Origin: Micromonospora sp. U21
GTDB taxonomy: Bacteria > Actinomycetota > Actinomycetes > Mycobacteriales > Micromonosporaceae
Length of the DNA stretch: 64,000 nt
Assembly (NCBI RefSeq): GCF_018070045.1
Contig: NZ_JAGPYK010000007.1
Location: 124,001-188,000, forward strand
Reading direction: 5' to 3'
Under the pieces are notes generated by a model. That model was not told where the DNA came from. It made no database searches and was given only the letters and a program-made list of their open reading frames with translations. Of this stretch, positions 15,927 to 23,638 are shown piece by piece. Position 1 is the stretch's first letter. Every line of letters begins with the position of its first letter. Made by a program: the position numbers and the translations under genes.

Positions 15927-16805
15927 TCAGGCCGGCTGAGGGGTGTCCTCGTCGGCGAGCACGACCTCCCACGCCTCGACGTCCCGGTCGGTGACCGTGG
16001 TGGGGGACTCCAGGTGGTAGGCACCGCTGGGCAGGATGCCGGCCCCGCCATGCCGGGCCAGCACCGAGAGTTGGGCGGCCACGTCCTCGCCCTGGTGCTT
16101 CTCCTGCACCTTCCGCCAGAAGTCGAACCCACCGGAATCGACGAGCTTGGCCCGGTCGTAGAGCACGCACCCCCCGATCCAGGAGATTTTGTACGCGCGC
16201 CACGCGCCCGGCGGCAGCGCCAACTCTTCGGTGACGTGCAGCAGGTTGGCCGCCGAGTGGATCCGGGCCCGGTTCCACTCCGGGGTACCCGGCCGGATCC
16301 GCTCCGGTGTGGGCTGGCCGATCCACTCCTCGTAGTGCCCGTGCGTCTCCGGTCGCCTGTCGTCGGCGTACGAGAGCCCGTGCACGCCGTTGCCGACGAA
16401 TCCGCAGCCCAGCTCTCCGATCGCGGTGACCAGCCGATGCAGAGCCCCCGGCTCCAGCCAGACGTCGTCGTCGAGGCTGAGCACGTACCGGGCGGTCGAG
16501 GCGGCCAGCAGGTACGCCCGGTGCTCGGCCAGCCCCCGCCGGGGCAGTCGGCGGGTCAGCAGCACCGGGTGACCCCGGTGCCGCAGCGCCCGGACCATGG
16601 TCGCGGCGGCGGGGTGGGCGTACGCGGGCTCCCCGTCGGACTGGTCGCTGACCACCACCCCGAAGCCGGGCACACCGTCCTGCGTGGCGAGCCCGGCCAG
16701 GGTGACCGCCAGCTCGGCGGGCCGGTTACGGGTCGGGATCAGTACGTCGACCAGCCGCTCGGTGCGGAACGCCTCCGCGGTGTCGAGGTCGAGTGGGCGG
16801 TTCAC
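15927..16805 (-). CDS. Glycosyltransferase family 2
   Basis: A 292-aa GT-A fold transferase. VLIPTRNRPAELAVTLAGL opens the nucleotide-binding domain and SLDDDVWLEPGAL carries the acidic metal-binding motif. No membrane helix is present, so it is cytosolic or peripheral. Its ATG overlaps the HldE stop by 4 nt (ATGA), so it is cotranslated after hldE and likely works in the same glycan pathway. The stop is 5 bp past repeat copy A. Confidence 0.87.
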   Translation of the reverse strand: MNRPLDLDTAEAFRTERLVDVLIPTRNRPAELAVTLAGLATQDGVPGFGVVVSDQSDGEPAYAHPAAATMVRALRHRGHPVLLTRRLPRRGLAEHRAYLLAASTARYVLSLDDDVWLEPGALHRLVTAIGELGCGFVGNGVHGLSYADDRRPETHGHYEEWIGQPTPERIRPGTPEWNRARIHSAANLLHVTEELALPPGAWRAYKISWIGGCVLYDRAKLVDSGGFDFWRKVQEKHQGEDVAAQLSVLARHGGAGILPSGAYHLESPTTVTDRDVEAWEVVLADEDTPQPA

Positions 16806-18649
16806 GACGCTCGGGTACGGGTGCTGAGTGACGCGTCATGGCCATGCGACAACGGGTCGGGCTCCCGGTCCTGACTGTGCGACCGGATCCGTTCGATGAT
16901 CGCGGAAGTGGACCGGTCCGGCACGTACCCCAGGGTGCGCACCTGGCCGCCCAGCCGGCGCACCAGCGGCGCCTCAGGCACCAGCTCAGGCGGGTAGTCC
17001 CCGCCCTTGACGTAGACGTCCGGCCGGACCGCCTCGATCAGCGCGGCGGGCGAGTCCTCCTCGAAGATCACCACATGGTCCACGCAGGACAACGCGGCGA
17101 GCAGGGCACCCCGGTCCTCGACGGGGTTGACCGGCCGGTCCGGCCCCTTCAGCCGGCGTACGCTGCCGTCCGAGTTGACCGCCACGATGAGCAGGTCCCC
17201 CAGGGCGCGGGCCTGCTCCAGGTAGCGCACGTGCCCGCGGTGCAGCACGTCGAAGCAGCCGTTGGTGAACACCACCGACCGTCCGGCGTCGCGATACTCG
17301 GTGACGATCGCGTCGAGCTCGTCGGCGCCGACCAGCACCGGGTGCCCGGTGGTCTCCGGTGGCAGGTCGAGCGCGGTGAGCAGGTCCTCCCGCCGGCACA
17401 CGCAGGTGCCGGTGTCGGACACGGTGATGGTGGCCGCCAGCTGGGCGAGCTGCGCGGCGGTGGGCAGCGGCGCGTCGGCGGCCAGGGCCAGCGTCATCGC
17501 CGCCAGGTACGCGTCACCGGCACCCACGGCGTGGCTCGCCGGCACCGGGGTGCTGTGGCTGCGGCGCGGCTCCCCGTCGGCGCCGCCGACCACCGCGCCC
17601 TCGGTGTCCAGGGTCACCGCGACGACGTCGGCGCCGGTGTGCGCACGCAACTCGGCAAGGCGCGCCTCGGCCAGCACGGCCCGGTCGACGCCCTCCCCGG
17701 CCTCGGTGTTCACGGTCACGCCGGCGCCGGTGACGCTGAGCCCGTCGCCGGTGAGGGCCACCTGGCCCTCGCTGAGCGTCGGCTCGCCGACCGGCCCCGG
17801 GTGGCCGGCCCGCGTCGGGTCCGGAATCATCCCGGCGCTGACAGCGTCGGCCCGGGCCCCACCCGGGGCGGCACCCACGCTGAGCTCGGACGGTCCGTCA
17901 GTCGGGTCGCTGTCGGGGTGTTCCAGGTGCAGTTCGGTGCCGGCCTTCGGGCGGGTCGCGCCGCTGGCGCGGGCCAGCAGCCGGGTCGCCTCGGCGAAGC
18001 TGGGAGTTACCACGGTCGGCGCGAGCCCCCGCCAGTCGGCCAGGTCATGGGCGTCCAGCGCGACCGTGGCGTAGCGCTCCCGCTGCTCGACCAGCCAGGC
18101 GCGGACCGGCGCGGGCAGGGCGCCCAGGCCGTAGTCGCAGACCACCAGGGTCGGCGCCTCCCCACCGGCGGCGGCGCGCAGCTCCTCGGTGGCACAGTCC
18201 AGCGCGGTGAGCAGCCGGCTCACCCCGTCCGGGGCGAGCGCGTCGTCCGGGTCGCCGGAGTCCTCCCGGAGCAGGATCTGGTTGCCGGCCAGCATCCGCC
18301 GCTTCACCGGGGTGGGCCGGCCGGGCTGGTTGACCGTACGGTCCCAGACGCCGGCGCGGTCCAGACAGTCGTGCAGTTCGTCGCCGGCGACGTCGGCGCC
18401 GACCGGTGCCACCAGCACCGCCCGTCCACCGAGGGTGGCGACGTTGACGGCGGTGTTCGCGGCCCCGCCAGCGGCGGAGATCCGCCGCCGCAGGGTGAGG
18501 ACCGGGGCGGGCGCCTCCCGGCAGAGCCGGTCGGAGTCGGCGAACCGCCATTCGTCCAACAAGGCGTCGCCGACGATCAGGACCGGGCGCCCCAGCCAGC
18601 TCTCCACGACGGTGGCGAGCCGGCGGTGTTCCGCTGCTGCTCCTGCCAT
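16802..18649 (-). CDS. hldE: Bifunctional heptose-7-P kinase/heptose-1-P adenylyltransferase (HldE), with insertion
   Basis: A 615-aa fusion. Residues 20-440 are a PfkB/ribokinase-like kinase (VLIVGDALLDEW, SAAGGAANTAVNVATLGG, then the GAGDAYLA catalytic motif). Residues ~470-600 are a cytidylyltransferase-like domain (FTNGCFDVLHRGHVRYLEQ, with HxGH). It makes ADP-heptose precursors from heptose-7-phosphate. Residues 231-320 form a ~90-aa Gly/Pro/Asp-rich insertion in the kinase domain that ordinary HldE lacks. ATG 18649 was chosen over the longer frame to 18736, which runs into repeat copy B; GGGGAGG lies just upstream but is very close. GmhA and GmhB are not in the window. Confidence 0.88.
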   Translation of the reverse strand: MAGAAAEHRRLATVVESWLGRPVLIVGDALLDEWRFADSDRLCREAPAPVLTLRRRISAAGGAANTAVNVATLGGRAVLVAPVGADVAGDELHDCLDRAGVWDRTVNQPGRPTPVKRRMLAGNQILLREDSGDPDDALAPDGVSRLLTALDCATEELRAAAGGEAPTLVVCDYGLGALPAPVRAWLVEQRERYATVALDAHDLADWRGLAPTVVTPSFAEATRLLARASGATRPKAGTELHLEHPDSDPTDGPSELSVGAAPGGARADAVSAGMIPDPTRAGHPGPVGEPTLSEGQVALTGDGLSVTGAGVTVNTEAGEGVDRAVLAEARLAELRAHTGADVVAVTLDTEGAVVGGADGEPRRSHSTPVPASHAVGAGDAYLAAMTLALAADAPLPTAAQLAQLAATITVSDTGTCVCRREDLLTALDLPPETTGHPVLVGADELDAIVTEYRDAGRSVVFTNGCFDVLHRGHVRYLEQARALGDLLIVAVNSDGSVRRLKGPDRPVNPVEDRGALLAALSCVDHVVIFEEDSPAALIEAVRPDVYVKGGDYPPELVPEAPLVRRLGGQVRTLGYVPDRSTSAIIERIRSHSQDREPDPLSHGHDASLSTRTRAS

Positions 18650-18722
18650 GCCTCCCCGGGTCCCCAGCGGCCTCGGGGCCAAACCTCCGCGGTGATCCAC
18701 CCCGGCGGTCGTGAGGCTCTTT

Positions 18723-18776
18723 GTTAAGAAGGGCACCTTCCTCTACCAGAGGCGTTAACAAGGTGCCCTTCCTTAC
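18723..18776. repeat. Double-palindrome repeat, copy B
   Basis: Modules GTTAAGAAGGGCACCTTCCT and GTTAACAAGGTGCCCTTCCT (plus TAC) are separated by CTACCAGAGGC. It lies in the divergent region between hldE and the PfpI gene. It is the reverse-complement orientation of copy A. Confidence 0.9.
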
Positions 18777-18857
18777 TGTTGGCGGCTGTGGGGGCGTTTC
18801 GGGTGTCGGGGTGCGGGAAGGGAGTTCAGGTACCCCTCGGAGAGGAGATGCATCGAG

Positions 18858-19400
18858 ATGACAGCTACGACACTTCAGGGCAAGCGGATCGCCTTCCTGG
18901 CCACCGACGGGGTCGAGGAGGTCGAGTACGTCCAGCCACGCGAGGCGGTGGAGAACGCCGGCGCGACGGTCGAGCTGGTCTCGCTCAAGCCCGGTTCCAT
19001 CCAGGCCTGCAACCATCTGGACCAGTCCAAGACGTACGACGTGGATGTCACCGCGGACAAGGCGGATGCCGGCGGCTACGACGCGCTGGTGTTGCCCGGT
19101 GGGGTGGCGAACCCGGACTTCCTGCGTACCGACGCGGATGCGGTGCGGTTCGTGCGGGCGTTCTTCGACGCGGGCAAGCCGGTCGGGGTTATCTGCCACG
19201 GCCCGTGGACGCTGGTCGAGGCGGACGTGGTGCGCGGCCGGCGGATCACCTCCTGGCCCAGCCTGCGTACGGACCTGACCAACGCCGGAGCCACGTGGGT
19301 CGACGAGGAGTGCGTGACCGACGGCAACCTGACCAGCAGCCGCAAGCCGGACGACCTTCCCGCCTTCTGCCAGAGAATCACCCAGGCCTTCGCCGCCTGA
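18858..19400 (+). CDS. DJ-1/PfpI-family protein
   Basis: A 180-aa type 1 glutamine-amidotransferase-like protein. The nucleophile elbow VICHGPW supplies the catalytic Cys (near residue 115). ALVLPGGVANPDFLR and ATWVDEE are also typical of PfpI/YhbO. Family members act as deglycases/glyoxalases or stress chaperones; the exact activity is debated. GGAGAGGAG upstream supports the ATG at 18858. Confidence 0.88.
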   Translation: MTATTLQGKRIAFLATDGVEEVEYVQPREAVENAGATVELVSLKPGSIQACNHLDQSKTYDVDVTADKADAGGYDALVLPGGVANPDFLRTDADAVRFVRAFFDAGKPVGVICHGPWTLVEADVVRGRRITSWPSLRTDLTNAGATWVDEECVTDGNLTSSRKPDDLPAFCQRITQAFAA

Positions 19401-19535
19401 ACTGCTCACCCTCCGGTTTGATCATGGGTCTGTCAGGGCGCGACGCGCCGGGTGGGCCCATGAGCAACCGGAAGGGGGCCGGGGCCGTTTTCCCGGTTCG
19501 ACGCATGTTCCGCGTTGGCCGGGAATGAAGGGCCC

Positions 19536-21212
19536 ATGACCACCGAAGCCTCTGCCGCGCCGGTGCTGAATCGCCAGCAGATCCGGCTGCTCATGATCGG
19601 TCTGATGACCGGCATGCTGCTGGCCGCCCTCGACCAGACCATCGTCGGCACGGCCCTGCCGACCATCGTCGGGGAGCTGGGCGGGATCAACCACTACTCG
19701 TGGGTGGTCACCGCGTACCTGCTCGCCTCGACCGCGTCGACCCCTCTGTACGGCAAGATGGCCGACCTGTACGGGCGCCGCCCGGTTTTCCTCTTCTCGA
19801 TCGGCACGTTCCTGGTCGGGTCGTTGCTGGCCGGCCTGTCGCAGAACATGACCCAGCTGATCATCACCCGGGGCATCCAGGGTGTCGGCGCGGGTGGTCT
19901 GTTGACGCTGGCGTTCACGATCATCTCGGACGTCGTCTCACCCCGGGAGCGGGGCCGCTACCAGGGGCTGTTCGGCGCCGTCTTCGGGATCTCGTCGGTG
20001 GCCGGTCCGCTGGTCGGTGGTTACTTCGCGGAGACCGACTGGCGGTGGATCTTCTACATCAACGTGCCGCTGGCGATCCTGGCCATCGTGGTCTGCTACC
20101 ACGTGATGCGGCTGATCCCGTTCGAGCGTCGGAAACACGCGATCGACTGGCTCGGCGCCGGCCTGCTGGTCGCCGGGGTGAGCTGCCTGCTGCTCGCGCT
20201 GAGCTGGGGTGGCAACGAGTACCGCTGGGGCTCCGGGGTGATCATCGGCCTGTTCGTGGCCGGTGCGGTGCTCGCCGTGCTCTTCGTGCTCCAGGAGGCC
20301 CGGGTCGCCGAGCCCATCCTCCCGCTGCGGCTGTTCCGCAGCGCCACCTTCGCGCTGGCCAACTCGGCCGGCTTCGTGCTCGGCCTGGTCATGTTCGGGT
20401 CGATCATCTTCATCCCGCTGTACCTGCAGATCGTCAAGGGCGCCTCGCCGACCCGCAGCGGTCTGCTGATGCTGCCGATGATGACGGGCATCATCGTCAC
20501 CTCGATCCTCACCGGGCGGGCGATGAGCCGGATCGGCCGGTACAAGTGGTTCCCGGTGGCCGGGTCGGTGACCCTGCTGGTCGGCATGTTCCTCTTCACC
20601 CAGCTGGCGGTGGGCACCTCGCTCTGGATCGCCTTCGGCTACATGGTGGTGATCGGCGTCGGCCTGGGGCTGTGCATGCAGTCCCTGGTCCTCGCGGTGC
20701 AGAACGCGGTCTCCGTGCGCGACCTGGGCGCCGGCACCTCCTCGGCCACCTTCTTCCGGTCGCTGGGCGGTTCGTTCGGGGTGGCGATCCTCGGCGCGGT
20801 GCTCTCCTCCCGGCTCGCCGGAGGGCTGAGCGACCGGCTGCCCGGCGCGATCGCCCAGCTCCCGCCGCAGCAGCAGGCCGAGGTGGCGGCGAGCGGCGGC
20901 GCGAACATCTCGATCAACGATCCGGCAACCATCATGGCCCTCCCCGGGCCGGTGCGGTCGGCGATCCAGAACGCGTTTGTCGACGCGCTGGACATGGTCT
21001 TCCTGACCGCCGGCCTGATCGCCATCGTGGCGGTGCTGGTGACCGTGGCGCTGCCGAACGAGCAGTTGCGGGGCGCCGGCCCGCAGGGCGCCACCGGCGG
21101 TGCCGACCCGCTCGGCGGTGAGGCCCCGGCGCCGGGCGGCAAGGCGCTGACCCGCGAGTCGAAGGAGGAGGCGGCTGCCGACATGGAGGCCAAGTCCCAA
21201 ACGATGATCTGA
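19536..21212 (+). CDS. DHA2-family MFS drug:H+ antiporter
   Basis: A 558-aa, 14-helix MFS permease of the EmrB/QacA type. Motif D1-like LDQTIVGTALPTI opens it and motif A is GKMADLYGRRPVFL. Motif C, with Gly/Pro, is near SVAGPLVGGYF, and the C-terminal tail is Glu/Lys rich and cytoplasmic. It probably exports toxic organic compounds. The ATG at 19536 was preferred to the TTG at 19515 because of a GAAGGG site and the usual N-terminus. It converges on a TetR gene over a terminator. That TetR has a divergent partner of its own, so it need not regulate this pump. Confidence 0.9.
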   Translation: MTTEASAAPVLNRQQIRLLMIGLMTGMLLAALDQTIVGTALPTIVGELGGINHYSWVVTAYLLASTASTPLYGKMADLYGRRPVFLFSIGTFLVGSLLAGLSQNMTQLIITRGIQGVGAGGLLTLAFTIISDVVSPRERGRYQGLFGAVFGISSVAGPLVGGYFAETDWRWIFYINVPLAILAIVVCYHVMRLIPFERRKHAIDWLGAGLLVAGVSCLLLALSWGGNEYRWGSGVIIGLFVAGAVLAVLFVLQEARVAEPILPLRLFRSATFALANSAGFVLGLVMFGSIIFIPLYLQIVKGASPTRSGLLMLPMMTGIIVTSILTGRAMSRIGRYKWFPVAGSVTLLVGMFLFTQLAVGTSLWIAFGYMVVIGVGLGLCMQSLVLAVQNAVSVRDLGAGTSSATFFRSLGGSFGVAILGAVLSSRLAGGLSDRLPGAIAQLPPQQQAEVAASGGANISINDPATIMALPGPVRSAIQNAFVDALDMVFLTAGLIAIVAVLVTVALPNEQLRGAGPQGATGGADPLGGEAPAPGGKALTRESKEEAAADMEAKSQTMI

Positions 21213-21224
21213 CCGCGTCCACCT

Positions 21225-21254
21225 CGACCGCCCCGGACCGGCTCGGGGCGGTCG
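21225..21254. terminator. Bidirectional terminator
   Basis: CGACCGCCCCG (21225-21235) and CGGGGCGGTCG (21244-21254) form an 11-bp perfect stem between the converging MFS and TetR genes. Confidence 0.75.
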
Positions 21255-21258
21255 GTGG

Positions 21259-21891
21259 TCAGGCGGGGCGGCGGTAGGCGCCGTACCACCAGGTCGCGGC
21301 CAACTCCCGGGCGGCCGCGGCATCGGCCTCGGGGTCGGCCGGGGTCAGGGCGACATGATGGGCGAGGAATCGGTCGCCGCCGAGCACGATCAGCCGGGTC
21401 GCGGCCGGCGGGTCCAGGTTCGCCGGGGTGCGCCCGGCCCGCTGCTCCGCGCGGAGCGCCTCCTCGGTACGCGCCATGAACTGCTCGAAGCCGGCCGCCC
21501 AGTACTCCCGGACCGCCGCGTCGTATGCGGCGACCTCGGTGATCGCCGCCAGCACCGGGGCGTACGTCCGGTAGATGCGGATCACGTCGGTGAAGACCTC
21601 GGTGAGCGCTTCGAGCGGGTCGCCGGGACCGGCCGGATCCCACTCTCGGACCCGGTCGAAGGAGGTCTCCCGCATGCTGCCGGCCAGCCGCATCAGCAGC
21701 TCGCTCTTGTCCCGGAAGTGGATGTAGAAGGTCGACCGGGCCACCCCCGCCTCGGCGGCGATGCGCTGGACGCCGAGGTCGGTGAAGCGGACCCCCTCCT
21801 GGAGCAGCCGCTCGGTGGCGGCCAGCACCCGGGCTTCGACGGCGGCCCGGCCGTCGGGGTTGCGTGGGCGGCGTCGGGTGATCGAGGGCAT
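21259..21891 (-). CDS. TetR-family regulator
   Basis: A 210-aa regulator with a helix-turn-helix at residues ~38-57 (RIAAEAGVARSTFYIHFRDK) after a basic N-terminus (SITRRRPRNPDG). The ligand domain is unassigned. It is divergent from the aldo/keto reductase gene, and the intergenic region holds a perfect 8+8 palindrome (21940-21958), so it likely represses both. ATG 21891 was chosen; the longer frame to 21969 crosses the operator. Confidence 0.88.
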   Translation of the reverse strand: MPSITRRRPRNPDGRAAVEARVLAATERLLQEGVRFTDLGVQRIAAEAGVARSTFYIHFRDKSELLMRLAGSMRETSFDRVREWDPAGPGDPLEALTEVFTDVIRIYRTYAPVLAAITEVAAYDAAVREYWAAGFEQFMARTEEALRAEQRAGRTPANLDPPAATRLIVLGGDRFLAHHVALTPADPEADAAAARELAATWWYGAYRRPA

Positions 21892-21939
21892 GGTCCGAAT
21901 CCTAGGTGGGCAGGGGCGGGACCGACGACGTACGCTTGC

Positions 21940-21958
21940 GTCGGACACACTGTCCGAC
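21940..21958. promoter_or_regulatory. Palindromic TetR operator
   Basis: GTCGGACA-CAC-TGTCCGAC is a perfect inverted repeat with 8-bp arms, of the size and symmetry expected for a TetR dimer. It lies between the divergent TetR (start 21891) and aldo/keto reductase (start 22011) genes. TACGCT at 21931-21936 could be a -10 for the reductase, placing the operator over the transcription start. Confidence 0.75.
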
Positions 21959-22010
21959 ATAGTGACCACGTGGTGGCCGACGCCGGCCTCCGATCGACGA
22001 GGAGTAACGC

Positions 22011-23042
22011 GTGAAGTACCGACTGCTGGGCAACACCGGGGTGTACGTCTCGGAGATCTCGCTCGGCACGATGACCTTCGGCGGCAGCGGACACCCGATC
22101 TGGGGCGGCCTCGGCGCGCTGCCGCTGACCGACGCCCAGCGGTTGGTGGACACCGCGCTGGACGCGGGCGTGAACTTCGTCGACACCGCCGACACGTACA
22201 GCGAGGGCGAGAGCGAGGAGTTCCTCGGCCAGGCGCTCGGCAAGCGGCGTCGCGACGTAATGTTGGCGACCAAGGTACACGCCCGAACCGGGCCCGGCCC
22301 GAACGACGTCGGCACCTCCAGGTTGCACATCATGCAGGCGCTGGAGGACAGCCTGCGGCGACTGGGCACCGATCACATCGACCTCTACCAGATCCACAAC
22401 TTCGACCAGGTCACGCCGATGGAGGAGACGCTGCGCGCGCTCGACGACGCGGTCCGGCAGGGCAAGGTCCGCTACATCGGTTGCGCGAACTTCGCCGCCT
22501 GGCAGATCTCCAAGGCGCTGGGCATCTCCGCCCGGGAGAAGCTGGCCGGCTTCGTCTCGGTGCAGTCGTACTACTCGCTGCTGGGCCGGGACGTGGAGCG
22601 CGACGTGGTGCCGATGGCGCTCGACGAGGGTGTCGGACTGACCGTGTGGAGCCCACTGGCCGGCGGCTTCCTCTCCGGCAAGGTCGGCCGGGACAGCGCG
22701 GTCGCCGACAGCGGCTCGCGCAGCGCCCAGCCCGGCTACACCAACTTCACCCCGTTCGACCCGGAGCGTGCCTTCCCGGTCGTCGACGTCCTCAAGGCCA
22801 TCGGCGAGCGCCACGGGGTCAGCCCGGCCCGGGTGGCGGTCGCCTGGCTGCTCTCCCGGCCGGCCGTGACCAGCGTGATCGTCGGTGCCCGCAAGCAGGA
22901 GCAGTTGGTGGACAACATCGCCGCCACGGACCTCACGCTGACCGCGCAGGATCTCGCCGAGCTGGACGAGATCAGCAAGCTGCCGGTTGCGTACCCGAAC
23001 TGGATCCAGGAGGCGTTCGCCGGGGTCCGCTACCCGCAGTGA
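22011..23042 (+). CDS. Aldo/keto reductase
   Basis: A 343-aa NADPH-dependent oxidoreductase with the (beta/alpha)8 fold. Catalytic residues are in NFVDTADTYSEG (Asp, Tyr), TKVHART (Lys) and IDLYQIHNFD (His), and the cofactor site is near SVIVGARKQEQL. It belongs to the YajO/Tas-like group. GTG at 22011 follows a GAGGAG site. Divergent TetR regulation is indicated by the 21940 operator, so it may be induced by a carbonyl or xenobiotic. Confidence 0.92.
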   Translation: MKYRLLGNTGVYVSEISLGTMTFGGSGHPIWGGLGALPLTDAQRLVDTALDAGVNFVDTADTYSEGESEEFLGQALGKRRRDVMLATKVHARTGPGPNDVGTSRLHIMQALEDSLRRLGTDHIDLYQIHNFDQVTPMEETLRALDDAVRQGKVRYIGCANFAAWQISKALGISAREKLAGFVSVQSYYSLLGRDVERDVVPMALDEGVGLTVWSPLAGGFLSGKVGRDSAVADSGSRSAQPGYTNFTPFDPERAFPVVDVLKAIGERHGVSPARVAVAWLLSRPAVTSVIVGARKQEQLVDNIAATDLTLTAQDLAELDEISKLPVAYPNWIQEAFAGVRYPQ

Positions 23043-23048
23043 GGCATT

Positions 23049-23082
23049 CGCCCGGCCCGGCCCTCACCGGCCGGGCCGGGCG
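23049..23082. terminator. Bidirectional terminator
   Basis: CGCCCGGCCCGGC (23049-23061) pairs perfectly with GCCGGGCCGGGCG (23070-23082) around an 8-nt loop, between the converging reductase and NUDIX genes. Confidence 0.8.
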
Positions 23083-23090
23083 AGGCCGGC

Positions 23091-23582
23091 CTACTTGAGG
23101 ATCATTCGGTTGGTCTGTTCGAAGACGTCCAGGTCGGCCAGGGTCTCGGCGACCGAGGCGGAGAGCGGGGCGGGGAACCGGTCCCGGGGGAAGAAGCCGG
23201 CGTCCGTGGTCTCGTCGGTGACCCGCGCCAGCTGCCCGTCCCACTCCTCCACCCGGAACGCGGTGGTGAAGACCTGGTAGGTGTGCCCGTACATGTTGGT
23301 GCTGGTCCGGTCCGGGCCGGTGTAGAGGGCGAACGCGCAGACCCGCAACGCCCGGAGCCCGGTCTCCTCACGGACCTCCCGCACCGCGCAGTCCGCGATC
23401 GACTCGCCCAGCTCCATCGCCCCGGCCGGCATGGCCCACTGGCCGTTGTCCGAGCGCTGGATCAGCAGGATGCGTCCGGCGTTGTCACGGACCACGGCGC
23501 GGGCGCCGACGAACATCAGCGTCCGGTCCCCGGCCAGCGCGCGCAACTGCCCTACGTATGAGTCGGCCCAGGAGATGCTCAC
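23091..23582 (-). CDS. NUDIX hydrolase
   Basis: A 163-aa pyrophosphohydrolase. The Nudix box reads GAMELGESIADCAVREVREE followed by TGL, matching GX5EX7REUXEEXGU. It begins SISWADSYVGQLRALAGDR, a common start in actinobacterial members acting on nucleotide-linked or oxidised substrates. GTG at 23582 is chosen; a TTG at 23591 adds three residues. It is divergent from the acyl-CoA synthetase with a gap of only 56 bp. Confidence 0.88.
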   Translation of the reverse strand: MSISWADSYVGQLRALAGDRTLMFVGARAVVRDNAGRILLIQRSDNGQWAMPAGAMELGESIADCAVREVREETGLRALRVCAFALYTGPDRTSTNMYGHTYQVFTTAFRVEEWDGQLARVTDETTDAGFFPRDRFPAPLSASVAETLADLDVFEQTNRMILK

Positions 23583-23601
23583 CTGCGACAATTTACGGGG
23601 G

Positions 23602-23631
23602 TTCCCAAGCTGTGACCGGCGACACTAACTT
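23602..23631 (+). promoter_or_regulatory. Candidate promoter of the acyl-CoA synthetase
   Basis: TTCCCA (23602-23607) and TAACTT (23626-23631) with an 18-nt spacer. TAACTT lies 7 nt from the ATG at 23639, which suggests a leaderless transcript; no ribosome-binding site is seen. The -35 is weak. Confidence 0.35.
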
Positions 23632-23638
23632 GTTACCC

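Noticed and set aside
18650..18736. Longer HldE start to 18736
   Set aside because: The extra codons would be derived from repeat copy B and are not conserved-looking.
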